Shown here: positions 9,096 to 17,138 of the stretch, one piece after another | How the letters are laid out: every line of letters starts with the position of its first letter | How positions within the stretch are numbered: the first letter of the stretch is position 1 | Source: Pseudomonadota bacterium | GTDB lineage: Bacteria > Pseudomonadota > Alphaproteobacteria > Rickettsiales > Midichloriaceae | DNA length: 64,000 nt | Direction: 5' to 3' | NCBI GenBank assembly: GCA_018242185.1 | Contig: JAFECK010000001.1 | Coordinates: 62,001-126,000 of the forward strand | The notes under the pieces: model-generated | The model's database searches: none | Told to the model about the DNA's origin: nothing | The model's input: only the letters and a program-made list of their open reading frames with translations | Made by a program: the position numbers and the translations under genes

Positions 9096-11774
9096 CTAGT
9101 TATGAAGAGTATACTGAAGGATTCCGCCGTGTTTCACGTATTCCACTTCAACTGCAGTATCTACCCGAGCGGTGAGCTGGAAATCGTGCAACATATTACC
9201 GTTACGACTGATTATACACTGAACATCCTTCAGCGGGCTCAAGCCCTCTAGGCCCACAAGCTGGATTTCTTCACTTCCATCCAGCTTGAGATCAGCTCTG
9301 GTCATGCCGTTTTTGAACACCAGCGGTATAACTCCCATGCCTACTAGATTAGAGCGGTGAATACGCTCGAAGCTTTCAGCGACTACGGCCACCACCCCGA
9401 GGAGGTTGGTGCCCTTGGCCGCCCAATCGCGCGAAGATCCAGTGCCGTATTCTTTGCCTGCAAAAATCACTAGCGGTGTACCTTTTTCCTTATAGTGCAT
9501 AGCGGCATCATAAATACTTACCGGCTCATCAGTACCTTGTACCTTAGCGTATCCACCTTCTAGGCCACCTAGCAGCTCATTCTTAATCCTGGTATTAGCG
9601 AAGGTTCCGCGCATCATCACCTCGTGATTGCCACGCCTAGCACCATATGAGTTGAAATCCGCTATTTCTACGCCCAGTCCTTGTAAATACTTGGCGGCTG
9701 GGCTGTTCTTAGCGATTGAGCCCGCTGGGCTGATGTGGTCGGTAGTTATACTGTCGCCAAATACGGCGAGCACACGTGCTTTTGCGATATCTCTAGCCTT
9801 ATTGCTAGCTATATCAGCATCTTCGAAGAAAGGAGGCTTCTTGATGTAAGTGCTGTGCGGCTCCCATCCATAGTTCATGCCGCTTGCCACCTCGATTTTA
9901 CGCCATTCTTCATCACCTTTAAACACCTCTGCGTATTTGCTGGCAAACATCTCCGGCTTAACGCTTTTAGCGATGCACTCGGTGATCTCTTGGCTTGATG
10001 GCCATATATCCTTCAAGTATACTGGATTGCCCTGTTTATCATTTCCTATTGGATCTTTGGTTAAGTCGATTTCTACCGTTCCTGCCAAAGCATAAGCCAC
10101 GCACAGCGGCGGTGAAGCTAGGTAATTCGCCCGTACACTTGGGTGAATGCGTCCTTCAAAGTTACGGTTGCCAGATAACACAGCAGCAACAACAAGTTTA
10201 TGATCGCGAATGGTTTGATCGATTTCCTCTTTTAAAGGTCCGGAGTTTCCTATACAAGTAGTACAGCCATATCCTACTATCTCAAACCCTAGCTTATCAA
10301 GGTATTGCTGCAAATCTGCATGCGCCAAATACTCCGTTACCACCTTGGATCCCGGAGCTAATGAGGTCTTAACCCATGGCTTGCTAATCAAGCCTTTTTC
10401 CACAGCTTTTTTGGCTAGTAACCCTGCTCCTAACATAACAAACGGATTTGAGGTGTTGGTACAGCTCGTAATCGCTGCTATCACCACATTTCCGTTAGTG
10501 AGCTGGAAGTTGTGACCTGCGACAGCATATTTCTTACCAACGTTGCCTGTGTCCTGATTCATCGAAGGGAGATTCTCTACGAAGTTTGTCATCACATCTT
10601 GTAAGGCTACGCGGTCTTGCGGCCTTTTTGGGCCGGCTAAGCTTGGAACAATTGCGCCAAGATCTAGCTCTATAGTGCTACTGAAGTGCATTTGCCGTGA
10701 GTCATCCCGCCACATCCCCTGTTTCTTAGAATAAGCTTCGACTAGAGCTACTGTATCAGCCTCTCGACCGCTCATTTTAAGGTATTTAATTGTTTCATCG
10801 TCCACTGGGAAGAAGCCACAAGTAGCACCGTATTCTGGTGCCATATTAGCGATCGTTGCTCTATCCGCTAAGCTCATATTACTTAAGCCAGCTCCGTAAA
10901 ACTCTACGAATTTGTTAACCACGCCGTGTCTGCGCAGCATCTGGGTAGCGGTCAACACAATGTCTGTTGCGGTGACGCCCTCTTTTGGTTTGCCGGTAAC
11001 ATGACAACCCACTACTTCAGGTAATAACATAGAAATTGGCTGGCCTAACATAGCTGCTTCTGCTTCTATGCCGCCTACGCCCCAGCCTAGTACTGCTAAG
11101 CCGTTGATCATAGTAGTATGGCTGTCTGTGCCTACTAAAGTATCTGGGTATGCATAAGTTTGACCGTTGCTACCATAGGTCCATACTACTTTTGCAAGAT
11201 ATTCTAAATTAACTTGATGGCATATGCCGGTTCCAGGTGGAACCACGCGGAAGTTGTTGAAAGCGCCTTGTCCCCAACGCAGGAACTTATAGCGCTCAGC
11301 GTTTTGGCGCATTTCGATCTTAACGTTATCAGCTAACGCGTGTGGATTAGCGTAGCTGTATACTTGCACCGAGTGGTCGATAACCAAATCCACTGCGATT
11401 AGTGGGTTGATTCGATTGAGATCGCCGCCCCTGGTCTTCATAGCGTCTCGCATAGCTGCCAAGTCCACTACTGCAGGCACTCCGGTAAAATCTTGCATAA
11501 GCACCCGTGCTGGTCGGTAGGCAATCTCATGATTAGATGCCTTGTTCTTTAGCCAATCCGCTACTGCTCTCAAATCGTCCTCTGTTACTGTAGTCCCATC
11601 CTCAAAACGCAGCAGATTTTCAAATACTACTTTCATAGAAATCGGCAGTTTATCCGGATCAAAACCCAACTGCTTTGCAGCTACGGTTAAATCAAAATAC
11701 TGGTACTTCTTGTTACCTACTACCAACTCTCTTTCGCTAGACAAGCTATCTTTAGTGCTGAATTTTATAGCCAT
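9096..11774 (-). CDS. acnA: Aconitate hydratase A
   Basis: An 892-residue aconitase of the AcnA/IRP type, which interconverts citrate and isocitrate in the TCA cycle. The three cysteines holding the [4Fe-4S] cluster are present: Cys438 in TSCTNTSNP, and Cys504 and Cys507 in GCTTCIG. Other family motifs include LVGTDSHTTMINGLAVLGWG, the C-terminal swivel-domain GDSITTDHISPAGSI, SYGARRGNHEVM and YGTGSSRDWAAKG. Length is normal and nothing is missing. The ribosome site GGGGAGAAG supports the ATG at 11774. The methyltransferase gene ends 24 bases upstream, so csrA, that gene and acnA may share transcription. Confidence 0.98.
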   Translation of the reverse strand: MAIKFSTKDSLSSERELVVGNKKYQYFDLTVAAKQLGFDPDKLPISMKVVFENLLRFEDGTTVTEDDLRAVADWLKNKASNHEIAYRPARVLMQDFTGVPAVVDLAAMRDAMKTRGGDLNRINPLIAVDLVIDHSVQVYSYANPHALADNVKIEMRQNAERYKFLRWGQGAFNNFRVVPPGTGICHQVNLEYLAKVVWTYGSNGQTYAYPDTLVGTDSHTTMINGLAVLGWGVGGIEAEAAMLGQPISMLLPEVVGCHVTGKPKEGVTATDIVLTATQMLRRHGVVNKFVEFYGAGLSNMSLADRATIANMAPEYGATCGFFPVDDETIKYLKMSGREADTVALVEAYSKKQGMWRDDSRQMHFSSTIELDLGAIVPSLAGPKRPQDRVALQDVMTNFVENLPSMNQDTGNVGKKYAVAGHNFQLTNGNVVIAAITSCTNTSNPFVMLGAGLLAKKAVEKGLISKPWVKTSLAPGSKVVTEYLAHADLQQYLDKLGFEIVGYGCTTCIGNSGPLKEEIDQTIRDHKLVVAAVLSGNRNFEGRIHPSVRANYLASPPLCVAYALAGTVEIDLTKDPIGNDKQGNPVYLKDIWPSSQEITECIAKSVKPEMFASKYAEVFKGDEEWRKIEVASGMNYGWEPHSTYIKKPPFFEDADIASNKARDIAKARVLAVFGDSITTDHISPAGSIAKNSPAAKYLQGLGVEIADFNSYGARRGNHEVMMRGTFANTRIKNELLGGLEGGYAKVQGTDEPVSIYDAAMHYKEKGTPLVIFAGKEYGTGSSRDWAAKGTNLLGVVAVVAESFERIHRSNLVGMGVIPLVFKNGMTRADLKLDGSEEIQLVGLEGLSPLKDVQCIISRNGNMLHDFQLTARVDTAVEVEYVKHGGILQYTLHN

Positions 11775-11797
11775 AACACTTCTCCCCAGAATTGCTA

Positions 11798-12760
11798 TTA
11801 ATTTATATGATCCCTACTTATTATAATATCCCCACGATAATTATGGATCAAGACATCCTTGGTGAGGAGTCTTAAATTACCATCATATCCCACGCTCCAA
11901 AACTCAAAACCAAGATCAAGCATATCGTCTATGAAAGCGCTAACATTGCTATATTGCAAAAGACGTTGCATATCCCAATACATTAGGACCGAAATCTTTG
12001 GCGAGTGTGACATAATGTTTTGCGCCCCTTCCAACACAGCAAGCTCGGCTCCTAAAGCGTTTATGCGAATAAGTTTCACATTGGTCGGTGATACCAAATC
12101 ATCGACTTTATAGGCAGACGCGATTTCCATGGATCCTCTTTTCACTTCAGACATAGACTTGCCTATAACGATGCGGGAAACCTCCATGTAATTTTCGAAT
12201 TGCTCCAGCAATACGTTAACATTACTGGAATAGAGTAGGGCATTTTTAACTCTGACCTGATGTAGTTTATTAATGAGCGAGCTCGCTTCAAGCAAATGGG
12301 CAACTTCCGCCCTTGGCTCAAAAGAGTAGACAAACCCATTACCACCTACGGTTTGCGCCATTAGCATGGTGTGATATCCAAATCCGGCGCCTATATCTAT
12401 AGCCACGTCTCCCGGCTTTAACAATTTTTTGATTGCCGCACCGCCAGCCTCATGCATTAGTTCATGAGAACGCACGATCTTCATTATGTATTCATCTCTA
12501 GTATCGGCCAACAAGCCATAGCCATAGTCTGATTCAACCATGACTACCCGTGCTTTCAACCCGCATACGTAATCTGGATTAAAAGCCTTAGGCTCCCAAA
12601 TGAGCGCTGATAAAGGAATGAGTAACAATAGTGCGAAGAACGCGCCTACGATCCAGACCATTCGCTTGTTATTCATAAAGCGGTATATAAAGTTCCGCTT
12701 CTTTCGCTCTTCCTCCGCTTGCCAGCGGTTGTATTCCAATCGATGTTCTGGCTTGACCAT
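11798..12760 (-). CDS. Membrane-anchored FkbM-type methyltransferase
   Basis: A 320-residue protein with a basic N-terminus, one membrane segment at about residues 33-51 (MVWIVGAFFALLLLIPLSA) and a class I SAM-dependent methyltransferase domain. Motif I is AIDIGAGFGYH near residue 120, followed by VYSFEPRAEVAHLLEAS, characteristic of the FkbM family. FkbM enzymes methylate sugar or polyketide hydroxyls; here the domain faces either side of the membrane depending on topology, and the substrate is unknown. Its ATG directly abuts the csrA stop codon (TAG-ATG) and its ribosome site GAGGAA lies inside the end of csrA, so the two are probably translationally coupled. Confidence 0.75.
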   Translation of the reverse strand: MVKPEHRLEYNRWQAEEERKKRNFIYRFMNNKRMVWIVGAFFALLLLIPLSALIWEPKAFNPDYVCGLKARVVMVESDYGYGLLADTRDEYIMKIVRSHELMHEAGGAAIKKLLKPGDVAIDIGAGFGYHTMLMAQTVGGNGFVYSFEPRAEVAHLLEASSLINKLHQVRVKNALLYSSNVNVLLEQFENYMEVSRIVIGKSMSEVKRGSMEIASAYKVDDLVSPTNVKLIRINALGAELAVLEGAQNIMSHSPKISVLMYWDMQRLLQYSNVSAFIDDMLDLGFEFWSVGYDGNLRLLTKDVLIHNYRGDIIISRDHIN

Positions 12761-12979
12761 CTATTCCTCGTTTAGTTCAACATCCAACTCCTTAACTGAT
12801 GAGAGAGCGGCCATATTACCTTGGCGTATTTTTTCATAAATCTCGCCTCGCAAGACAGTCGCAGTAGGCGGAAACTCTATTCCAAGCTTCACTTTTTTAT
12901 TCCTAACTTCGACTACCTTGATGATAATATTGTTGTTCACTACTATGGTCTCATCAACTTTGCGTGTCAAATATAACAT
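12761..12979 (-). CDS. csrA: Carbon storage regulator CsrA
   Basis: A 72-residue RNA-binding post-transcriptional regulator. Key RNA-contact residues of the family are conserved: Leu4 and Arg6 in MLYLTRKV, and Arg44 in VLRGEIYEKI. A short acidic tail (ELDVELNEE) extends past the usual 60-65 residues. CsrA dimers bind GGA-containing mRNA leaders and control metabolism, motility and transmission switching in bacteria such as Legionella. AAAGGTG six bases before the ATG is the ribosome site. It is the first gene of a set with the FkbM-type methyltransferase and possibly acnA. No CsrB-like small RNA is visible in the window. Confidence 0.93.
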   Translation of the reverse strand: MLYLTRKVDETIVVNNNIIIKVVEVRNKKVKLGIEFPPTATVLRGEIYEKIRQGNMAALSSVKELDVELNEE

Positions 12980-13019
12980 GAATCACCTTTATTACAATAT
13001 AGTTAACAAATCAAACTCG

Positions 13020-13047
13020 CCAGACATATTTATATGAATATTTCTGG
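13020..13047 (-). promoter_or_regulatory. Hairpin in the csrA leader
   Basis: Ten-base arms with one mismatch (CCAGAAATAT / ATATGTCTGG on the coding strand) form a hairpin about 40 bases before the csrA ATG. Further upstream, TATACT with a preceding TGC (13084-13089, extended -10) is a candidate promoter, giving a leader of about 100 bases; its -35 is weak. Confidence 0.35.
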
Positions 13048-13208
13048 TAGGCCTGTATATGGCCAATATTTTCCAATGTCGCGAGTATAGCACAAATTTT
13101 TAAGACATTAAGTGGTAGAGCAAAATATTTTATATGACAGTAAAAACGGCTATATTGCGCTATTATCGCCAGTCACGCCCATTATCGGTGCAATAAAAAA
13201 TGTTAATT

Positions 13209-14444
13209 TTATATAAAGTCTTGCTCCAATCTTATCAATTCATTGTACTTTGTCACTCTATCGGTGCGCGACATAGATCCGGTTTTTATATACTCAGTTT
13301 GCCAGGCAACAGCGATATGTGCAATCGAAGTATCTTCACTTTCCCCTGATCTATGAGAAGCGATCAGTTTAAAATGATGATTTCTAGCGGTAACTGCAGC
13401 GGCATTAGCCTCGCTTATAGTTCCAATTTGGTTGGGCTTGATGATTACAGCGTTAGCCATGTTAAGCTGAGCAGCTTCCTCTATTAGAGCGGCATTAGTA
13501 ACTAGTAAATCATCTCCAACTAACAGCACACGGTTGCCAAGTTCTTTGGTAATAGCTTGCCAGCCAGGCTTAGAATCTTCGATCAGCGGGTCTTCGATAG
13601 ATAATATGGGGAATTTGCGTGTCAACTGGCTATACATGGCTATCATATCTTCTGTTTTCAAATGGTTAGCTGTATTCAGCATATAGTGTCCATCTCGATA
13701 AAACGAATTAGCTGCAACATCTAATGCGAGCATAAAATCAATGGCTGGCTTATATCCAGTCTTTTCGATACTCTGTAATATGTAGCTTAACGCCTCCTCA
13801 TTATCATTTAATTTTGGTGCAAAGCCCCCTTCATCGCCTACATTAGTGCTATGGCCCGCATTATGTAGCACACCTTTTAGGCTATGAAACACCTCGGAGC
13901 ACATACGCACTTTTTCAGCAAAACTCGTGTTTCTAACCGGCACGATCATAAATTCCTGAAAGGCCAGCTCATTATCGGCATGCATGCCTCCATTGATAAC
14001 ATTAACCATAGGTGTCGGCATAACTAACTCTGCTTTTGGATTATTGCTAAGCCAGCGAGCTAACGGCAAGTTATGCGCTTCTGCCGCAGCTCTTGCAAAC
14101 GCAATAGAGCAGGCGATAGTTGCATTTGCTCCCAAGCGTGATTTGTTATTCGTGCCATCTAGAATGCATAGCGCTGCGTCGAACTCAGGGTTAGAGTTAT
14201 AACTTTGTTCCCTCATCGCGCTTGCTATCACGGTATTGACGTTTTCTACAGCGCACATAACTCCTTTCCCATGATAGCGACTATCATGGTCACGTAATTC
14301 CAGCGCCTCATATTGTCCAGTAGATGCGCCGCTTGGGGCAATGCCATACCCTTTATAACCACCTCCAAGAGTAATATGGGCTTCCACAGTTGGGTTACCA
14401 CGGCTATCTAATACTTCCAACGCCTTTATTTCTTTTATAACCAT
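13209..14444 (-). CDS. eno: Enolase
   Basis: A 411-residue enolase, slightly shorter than the usual 420-430, converting 2-phosphoglycerate to phosphoenolpyruvate in glycolysis or gluconeogenesis. Typical motifs are present: EVLDSRGNPTVEA near the N-terminus, GASTGQYEALELRD, MVNVINGGMHADN, NVGDEGGFAP, the metal ligands in LALDVAA, IEDPL and GDDLLVTN, and the catalytic lysine in IIKPNQIGT, followed by SHRSGESED. The first-loop Ser/Gly motif is intact, so activity is expected. The C-terminus ends in RLEQDFI and may account for the short length. It is transcribed away from the 213-residue membrane protein gene, with 95 bases between the two starts. Confidence 0.97.
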   Translation of the reverse strand: MVIKEIKALEVLDSRGNPTVEAHITLGGGYKGYGIAPSGASTGQYEALELRDHDSRYHGKGVMCAVENVNTVIASAMREQSYNSNPEFDAALCILDGTNNKSRLGANATIACSIAFARAAAEAHNLPLARWLSNNPKAELVMPTPMVNVINGGMHADNELAFQEFMIVPVRNTSFAEKVRMCSEVFHSLKGVLHNAGHSTNVGDEGGFAPKLNDNEEALSYILQSIEKTGYKPAIDFMLALDVAANSFYRDGHYMLNTANHLKTEDMIAMYSQLTRKFPILSIEDPLIEDSKPGWQAITKELGNRVLLVGDDLLVTNAALIEEAAQLNMANAVIIKPNQIGTISEANAAAVTARNHHFKLIASHRSGESEDTSIAHIAVAWQTEYIKTGSMSRTDRVTKYNELIRLEQDFI

Positions 14445-14477
14445 AGGTCCTGCTATATAATGCTTTGCACAAAAATG

Positions 14478-14506
14478 GTGACATTTTTCAGTGTTAATGT
14501 TATAAT
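14478..14506 (+). promoter_or_regulatory. Strong sigma-70 promoter
   Basis: GTGACA (14478-14483), a 17-base spacer and a perfect TATAAT (14501-14506), 34 bases before the membrane-protein ATG at 14540. It lies in the divergent region shared with eno. Confidence 0.6.
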
Positions 14507-14539
14507 GCCCGCCAGAATGCTAATCAATAAAGGCAACGC

Positions 14540-15181
14540 ATGCAAGGTAATAATTTAGATCCAGGGAAACCTAGCCCTAAAATACGCATAACTGGGCAGA
14601 TTCTTGCTATAACTGGAATCGGCATGCTCATGCCAGCCATAGCATCTGCTATATGCAAGGTTTTAACTAACGTAGCAGTTGCCCATGCTGATTTGGGTAT
14701 GAGTACTACAGCGATGCAAACTTGGGCTATAGCAGGTCTTACTGCATATTTTGTAGGCATAACCTTAATTAATATAGCAAAAAACATGGAGAATCCCGAG
14801 CCTATAAAGAATCTCGGCGGTTCCATCCTTACTGCATTACTTGCCATTGGGGTATCATCTTATCTTCTTCCACATCTAATGCCAGGCATGACGGTTAACA
14901 CATCCGTAGCTATTGGTTATGGGATAGGCTTTGCCATCGGTGCAGGGATGTTAGTGTGGGGTTTATGCAAAACCAAGGGAGCTCATGGTATTTCACATCA
15001 GGAGCTGTTATTGCCAATCGTTATAGGCGCTGGTTGTGCGCTGGGTTCTGGTGTTGCGCCAATTATCGCCAACGCGATAACAGATAGTATGCCACTATCC
15101 ATCACGTTGTCAGTTCTTATGACCAGCGTGCTTTTCCATTTTGCTGTGGATAACAGAAAGTTATTGCTCCAGGAAATATAG
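14540..15181 (+). CDS. Unknown six-span membrane protein
   Basis: A 213-residue protein of no recognised family. About six hydrophobic segments are visible (roughly residues 18-40, 60-80, 92-112, 121-142, 154-178 and 184-204). The N-terminal tail is short and polar (MQGNNLDPGKPSPKIR) and a basic loop (CKTKGAHGISHQE) lies between segments four and five. A good promoter and an AAAGGC ribosome site precede it. It ends 16 bases from another unknown membrane protein on the opposite strand. No catalytic motif or substrate-binding signature is evident. Confidence 0.7.
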   Translation: MQGNNLDPGKPSPKIRITGQILAITGIGMLMPAIASAICKVLTNVAVAHADLGMSTTAMQTWAIAGLTAYFVGITLINIAKNMENPEPIKNLGGSILTALLAIGVSSYLLPHLMPGMTVNTSVAIGYGIGFAIGAGMLVWGLCKTKGAHGISHQELLLPIVIGAGCALGSGVAPIIANAITDSMPLSITLSVLMTSVLFHFAVDNRKLLLQEI

Positions 15182-15197
15182 TTGGCATCAACTCCAC

Positions 15198-15947
15198 CTA
15201 GCCTCTTTTCAGTTCATCTGAGCTTGAGAAGATGTCCAGCAGAGTTTTGGACAAGTATGGGGATATTATTAAATTGGCGAAGAAGCCTATTACTGCGCCC
15301 ATATAACCCAACTCTAGCATTGAAGTGCATAAGCAATGGCCGATCAGCATCTGGCTACCGCTGAGCAGAACGCCGTTTGCTGCGCCTATTGTCATTCGCT
15401 TGAATATACCTGTATTATGCCTGTCCATGTCATCTATCAAAGATGGTGTGAACATCATAGCAGTGCCTAACCATGCTCCTAAAGCACCACACAGCATGAA
15501 GTCATAAAAGTTAGGGCGCATCAATTGGCTGTAAGCATGAAAACAATAAAGCGCTAAAGTGCCGCAAAGTATGAGATAATGCATGCTTGAAGCGCACACC
15601 TCCACTACTTTGTCGGAATTATTCAGAGTTCTTTGATTAAAGCCATAATCCCCAAGCCCACATAACGCCATGCCCTTGGTGCCAGTATTCCATATTAGCT
15701 TGCCTAAAATAGTGCTAGCTAAGCATCTGGAGCCGGAGTAAACAAGGTTGGCTATTAAAGCAGTAGTAGATAAAAGCGCAGTTGGCACTACAATGCCCAC
15801 TACAGCTTTGAGTAGAGCCGTAGCAGAGCCGAATAGCAGGGGAGATAGTGCGAAGAGTAACGTTGTTCCTGCAAGGAGCACAGTAGTTTGCCCAGCGGTA
15901 GTGCCTAACAACCAGTCGGCTACTGGGTTGCCTATGTCCCTTTTCAT
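15198..15947 (-). CDS. Unknown multi-span membrane protein
   Basis: A 249-residue membrane protein without a recognisable family. Hydrophobic segments occur at about residues 20-42, 45-70, 120-140, 150-170, 185-205 and 210-232; a Cys-rich loop (SRCLAST, MALCGLG, EVCASS) lies between the second and third. AAAGGAG five bases upstream strongly supports the ATG at 15947. It could be co-transcribed with nfu, which ends 39 bases upstream. The gene converges on the 213-residue membrane protein gene; sequence similarity between the two is not obvious by eye. Confidence 0.7.
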   Translation of the reverse strand: MKRDIGNPVADWLLGTTAGQTTVLLAGTTLLFALSPLLFGSATALLKAVVGIVVPTALLSTTALIANLVYSGSRCLASTILGKLIWNTGTKGMALCGLGDYGFNQRTLNNSDKVVEVCASSMHYLILCGTLALYCFHAYSQLMRPNFYDFMLCGALGAWLGTAMMFTPSLIDDMDRHNTGIFKRMTIGAANGVLLSGSQMLIGHCLCTSMLELGYMGAVIGFFANLIISPYLSKTLLDIFSSSDELKRG

Positions 15948-15986
15948 ATGCGCTCCTTTGTATTATAAGTTATTGCAATGATCTTG

Positions 15987-16538
15987 TTAAGCTTCTTCCA
16001 CCCTTTTTACTTCAGGCACATAATGGCGCAACATATTCTCTACGCCGTTTTTTAAGGTGACGCTCGCGCTTGGGCAGCCTGAACATGAGCCCATTAACTT
16101 AAGGTATACTACTCCATCCACAAATTCGTGGAACACTATATCTCCTCCGTCACTTCGGACGGCAGGCGCTATTTGTTCCTCAATTATAGAGCATATTTGA
16201 CGCACAATCTCATCCTCTATGGAAGCGGGTGTACCTAACTCATTACGCGCTACAACTGCTATAGGTTTGCCGCTCGCAAAGTGATCTAGCATGACAGACA
16301 AAAGAGCAGGTTTCATATCATGCCATTCAGGAGCATCTGGTGCCTTTGTAATTGTTATAAAATCTTCTGTCATGAACACGCCAGACACACCACTAACCTT
16401 AAATAAATCGCGTGCGATTGAGATATGTTCTATCTTATCACCTTCCATAATTGATATAGTGCCGTGCGCCAATACTTGCACGCCTGGTATAAATTTTAGA
16501 GTTTGTGGATTTGGGGTTGTTTGTATTTGTATGAACAT
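15987..16538 (-). CDS. NfuA/NFU1-type Fe-S cluster carrier
   Basis: A 183-residue iron-sulfur carrier with the mitochondrial/alphaproteobacterial NFU1 layout: an N-terminal Nfu_N domain beginning FIQIQTTPNPQTLKFIPG and a C-terminal NifU-like domain with the cluster-binding pair in GSCSGCPSASVTLKNGVE. It delivers [4Fe-4S] clusters to enzymes such as aconitase and lipoyl synthase, both relevant to genes nearby (acnA, pdhC). AAGAGG seven bases before the ATG is the ribosome site. It starts 16 bases after the stop of the REP-containing unknown gene and is probably co-transcribed with it. Confidence 0.93.
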   Translation of the reverse strand: MFIQIQTTPNPQTLKFIPGVQVLAHGTISIMEGDKIEHISIARDLFKVSGVSGVFMTEDFITITKAPDAPEWHDMKPALLSVMLDHFASGKPIAVVARNELGTPASIEDEIVRQICSIIEEQIAPAVRSDGGDIVFHEFVDGVVYLKLMGSCSGCPSASVTLKNGVENMLRHYVPEVKRVEEA

Positions 16539-16554
16539 CGAGCGCCTCTTATAA

Positions 16555-17079
16555 TTAGTATAGTGGTATAGAAAATTCCAGATCTAAGTCTGGGTTAAGT
16601 TTCTTGTTAATAGATTCAGCCTTATTGTCCCGGAACGTTTGGGCTTTTCGGCTTTCTTCACTCATTGCTCTATTGCCGATTTTCTTTTGTGCAAAGCATG
16701 AGTCCGGGGTTCTAGATAAGCACATTTCTATGTTATCTCCAGACAATGGGGAATAGCTATTGCCCTGATGTTTTTGCATGCGATAGTTTAGTAGGTCAGC
16801 GTTACCACCTATTTGGTAGTCTAGAATTACCTCATTCGGGTTATATGCAAAGCTTTTGGTCTCAACCTCAGATGCCACACCGACTTCTGGATGACTTGAA
16901 AATGCTAATAATAACAATATGTAAGCACTGATCTTATTACGAAAAAAGTACTTGTCATTCCGGCGTAGGCCGGAATCCAGCAAAGGCTGATTATTGCGCA
17001 AAGTTTGTAAAGTTGGATCCCAGCCTGCGCTGGGATGACATCCACTGAAATTAAATATAATCCTATGCAATAACGTCAT
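16555..17079 (-). CDS. Unknown secreted protein with REP-encoded N-terminus
   Basis: The only in-frame start I can find gives 174 residues. Residues about 14-43 are encoded by a REP palindrome (GCHPSAGWDP ... LLDSGLRRND), a translation common to such repeats. Next comes a signal-peptide-like segment (RNKISAYILLLLAFSSHP) and a mature part with SFAYNPNEVILDYQIGG and two cysteines in MCLSRTPDSCFAQ. The repeat has evidently inserted between the start and the signal sequence, keeping the frame open. The signal now lies at about residues 50-70, so export may be impaired unless a non-standard internal start is used. Mature function unknown. It lies directly upstream of nfu. Confidence 0.5.
   Translation of the reverse strand: MTLLHRIIFNFSGCHPSAGWDPTLQTLRNNQPLLDSGLRRNDKYFFRNKISAYILLLLAFSSHPEVGVASEVETKSFAYNPNEVILDYQIGGNADLLNYRMQKHQGNSYSPLSGDNIEMCLSRTPDSCFAQKKIGNRAMSEESRKAQTFRDNKAESINKKLNPDLDLEFSIPLY
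16954..17039. repeat. REP-like double palindrome
   Basis: Two 25-base arms, 16954-16978 (GTCATTCCGGCGTAGGCC...) and 17015-17039 (...GCCTGCGCTGGGATGAC), are each a small hairpin and are roughly inverted copies of each other, with 36 bases between them. A single related arm lies at 54581-54605. Here the element falls inside a reading frame. Confidence 0.75.
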
Positions 17080-17138
17080 AACCTATTTCCAATTACTCCA
17101 TTTACCAGTGTGGTTATACCACATAATCAACAAAAGGG

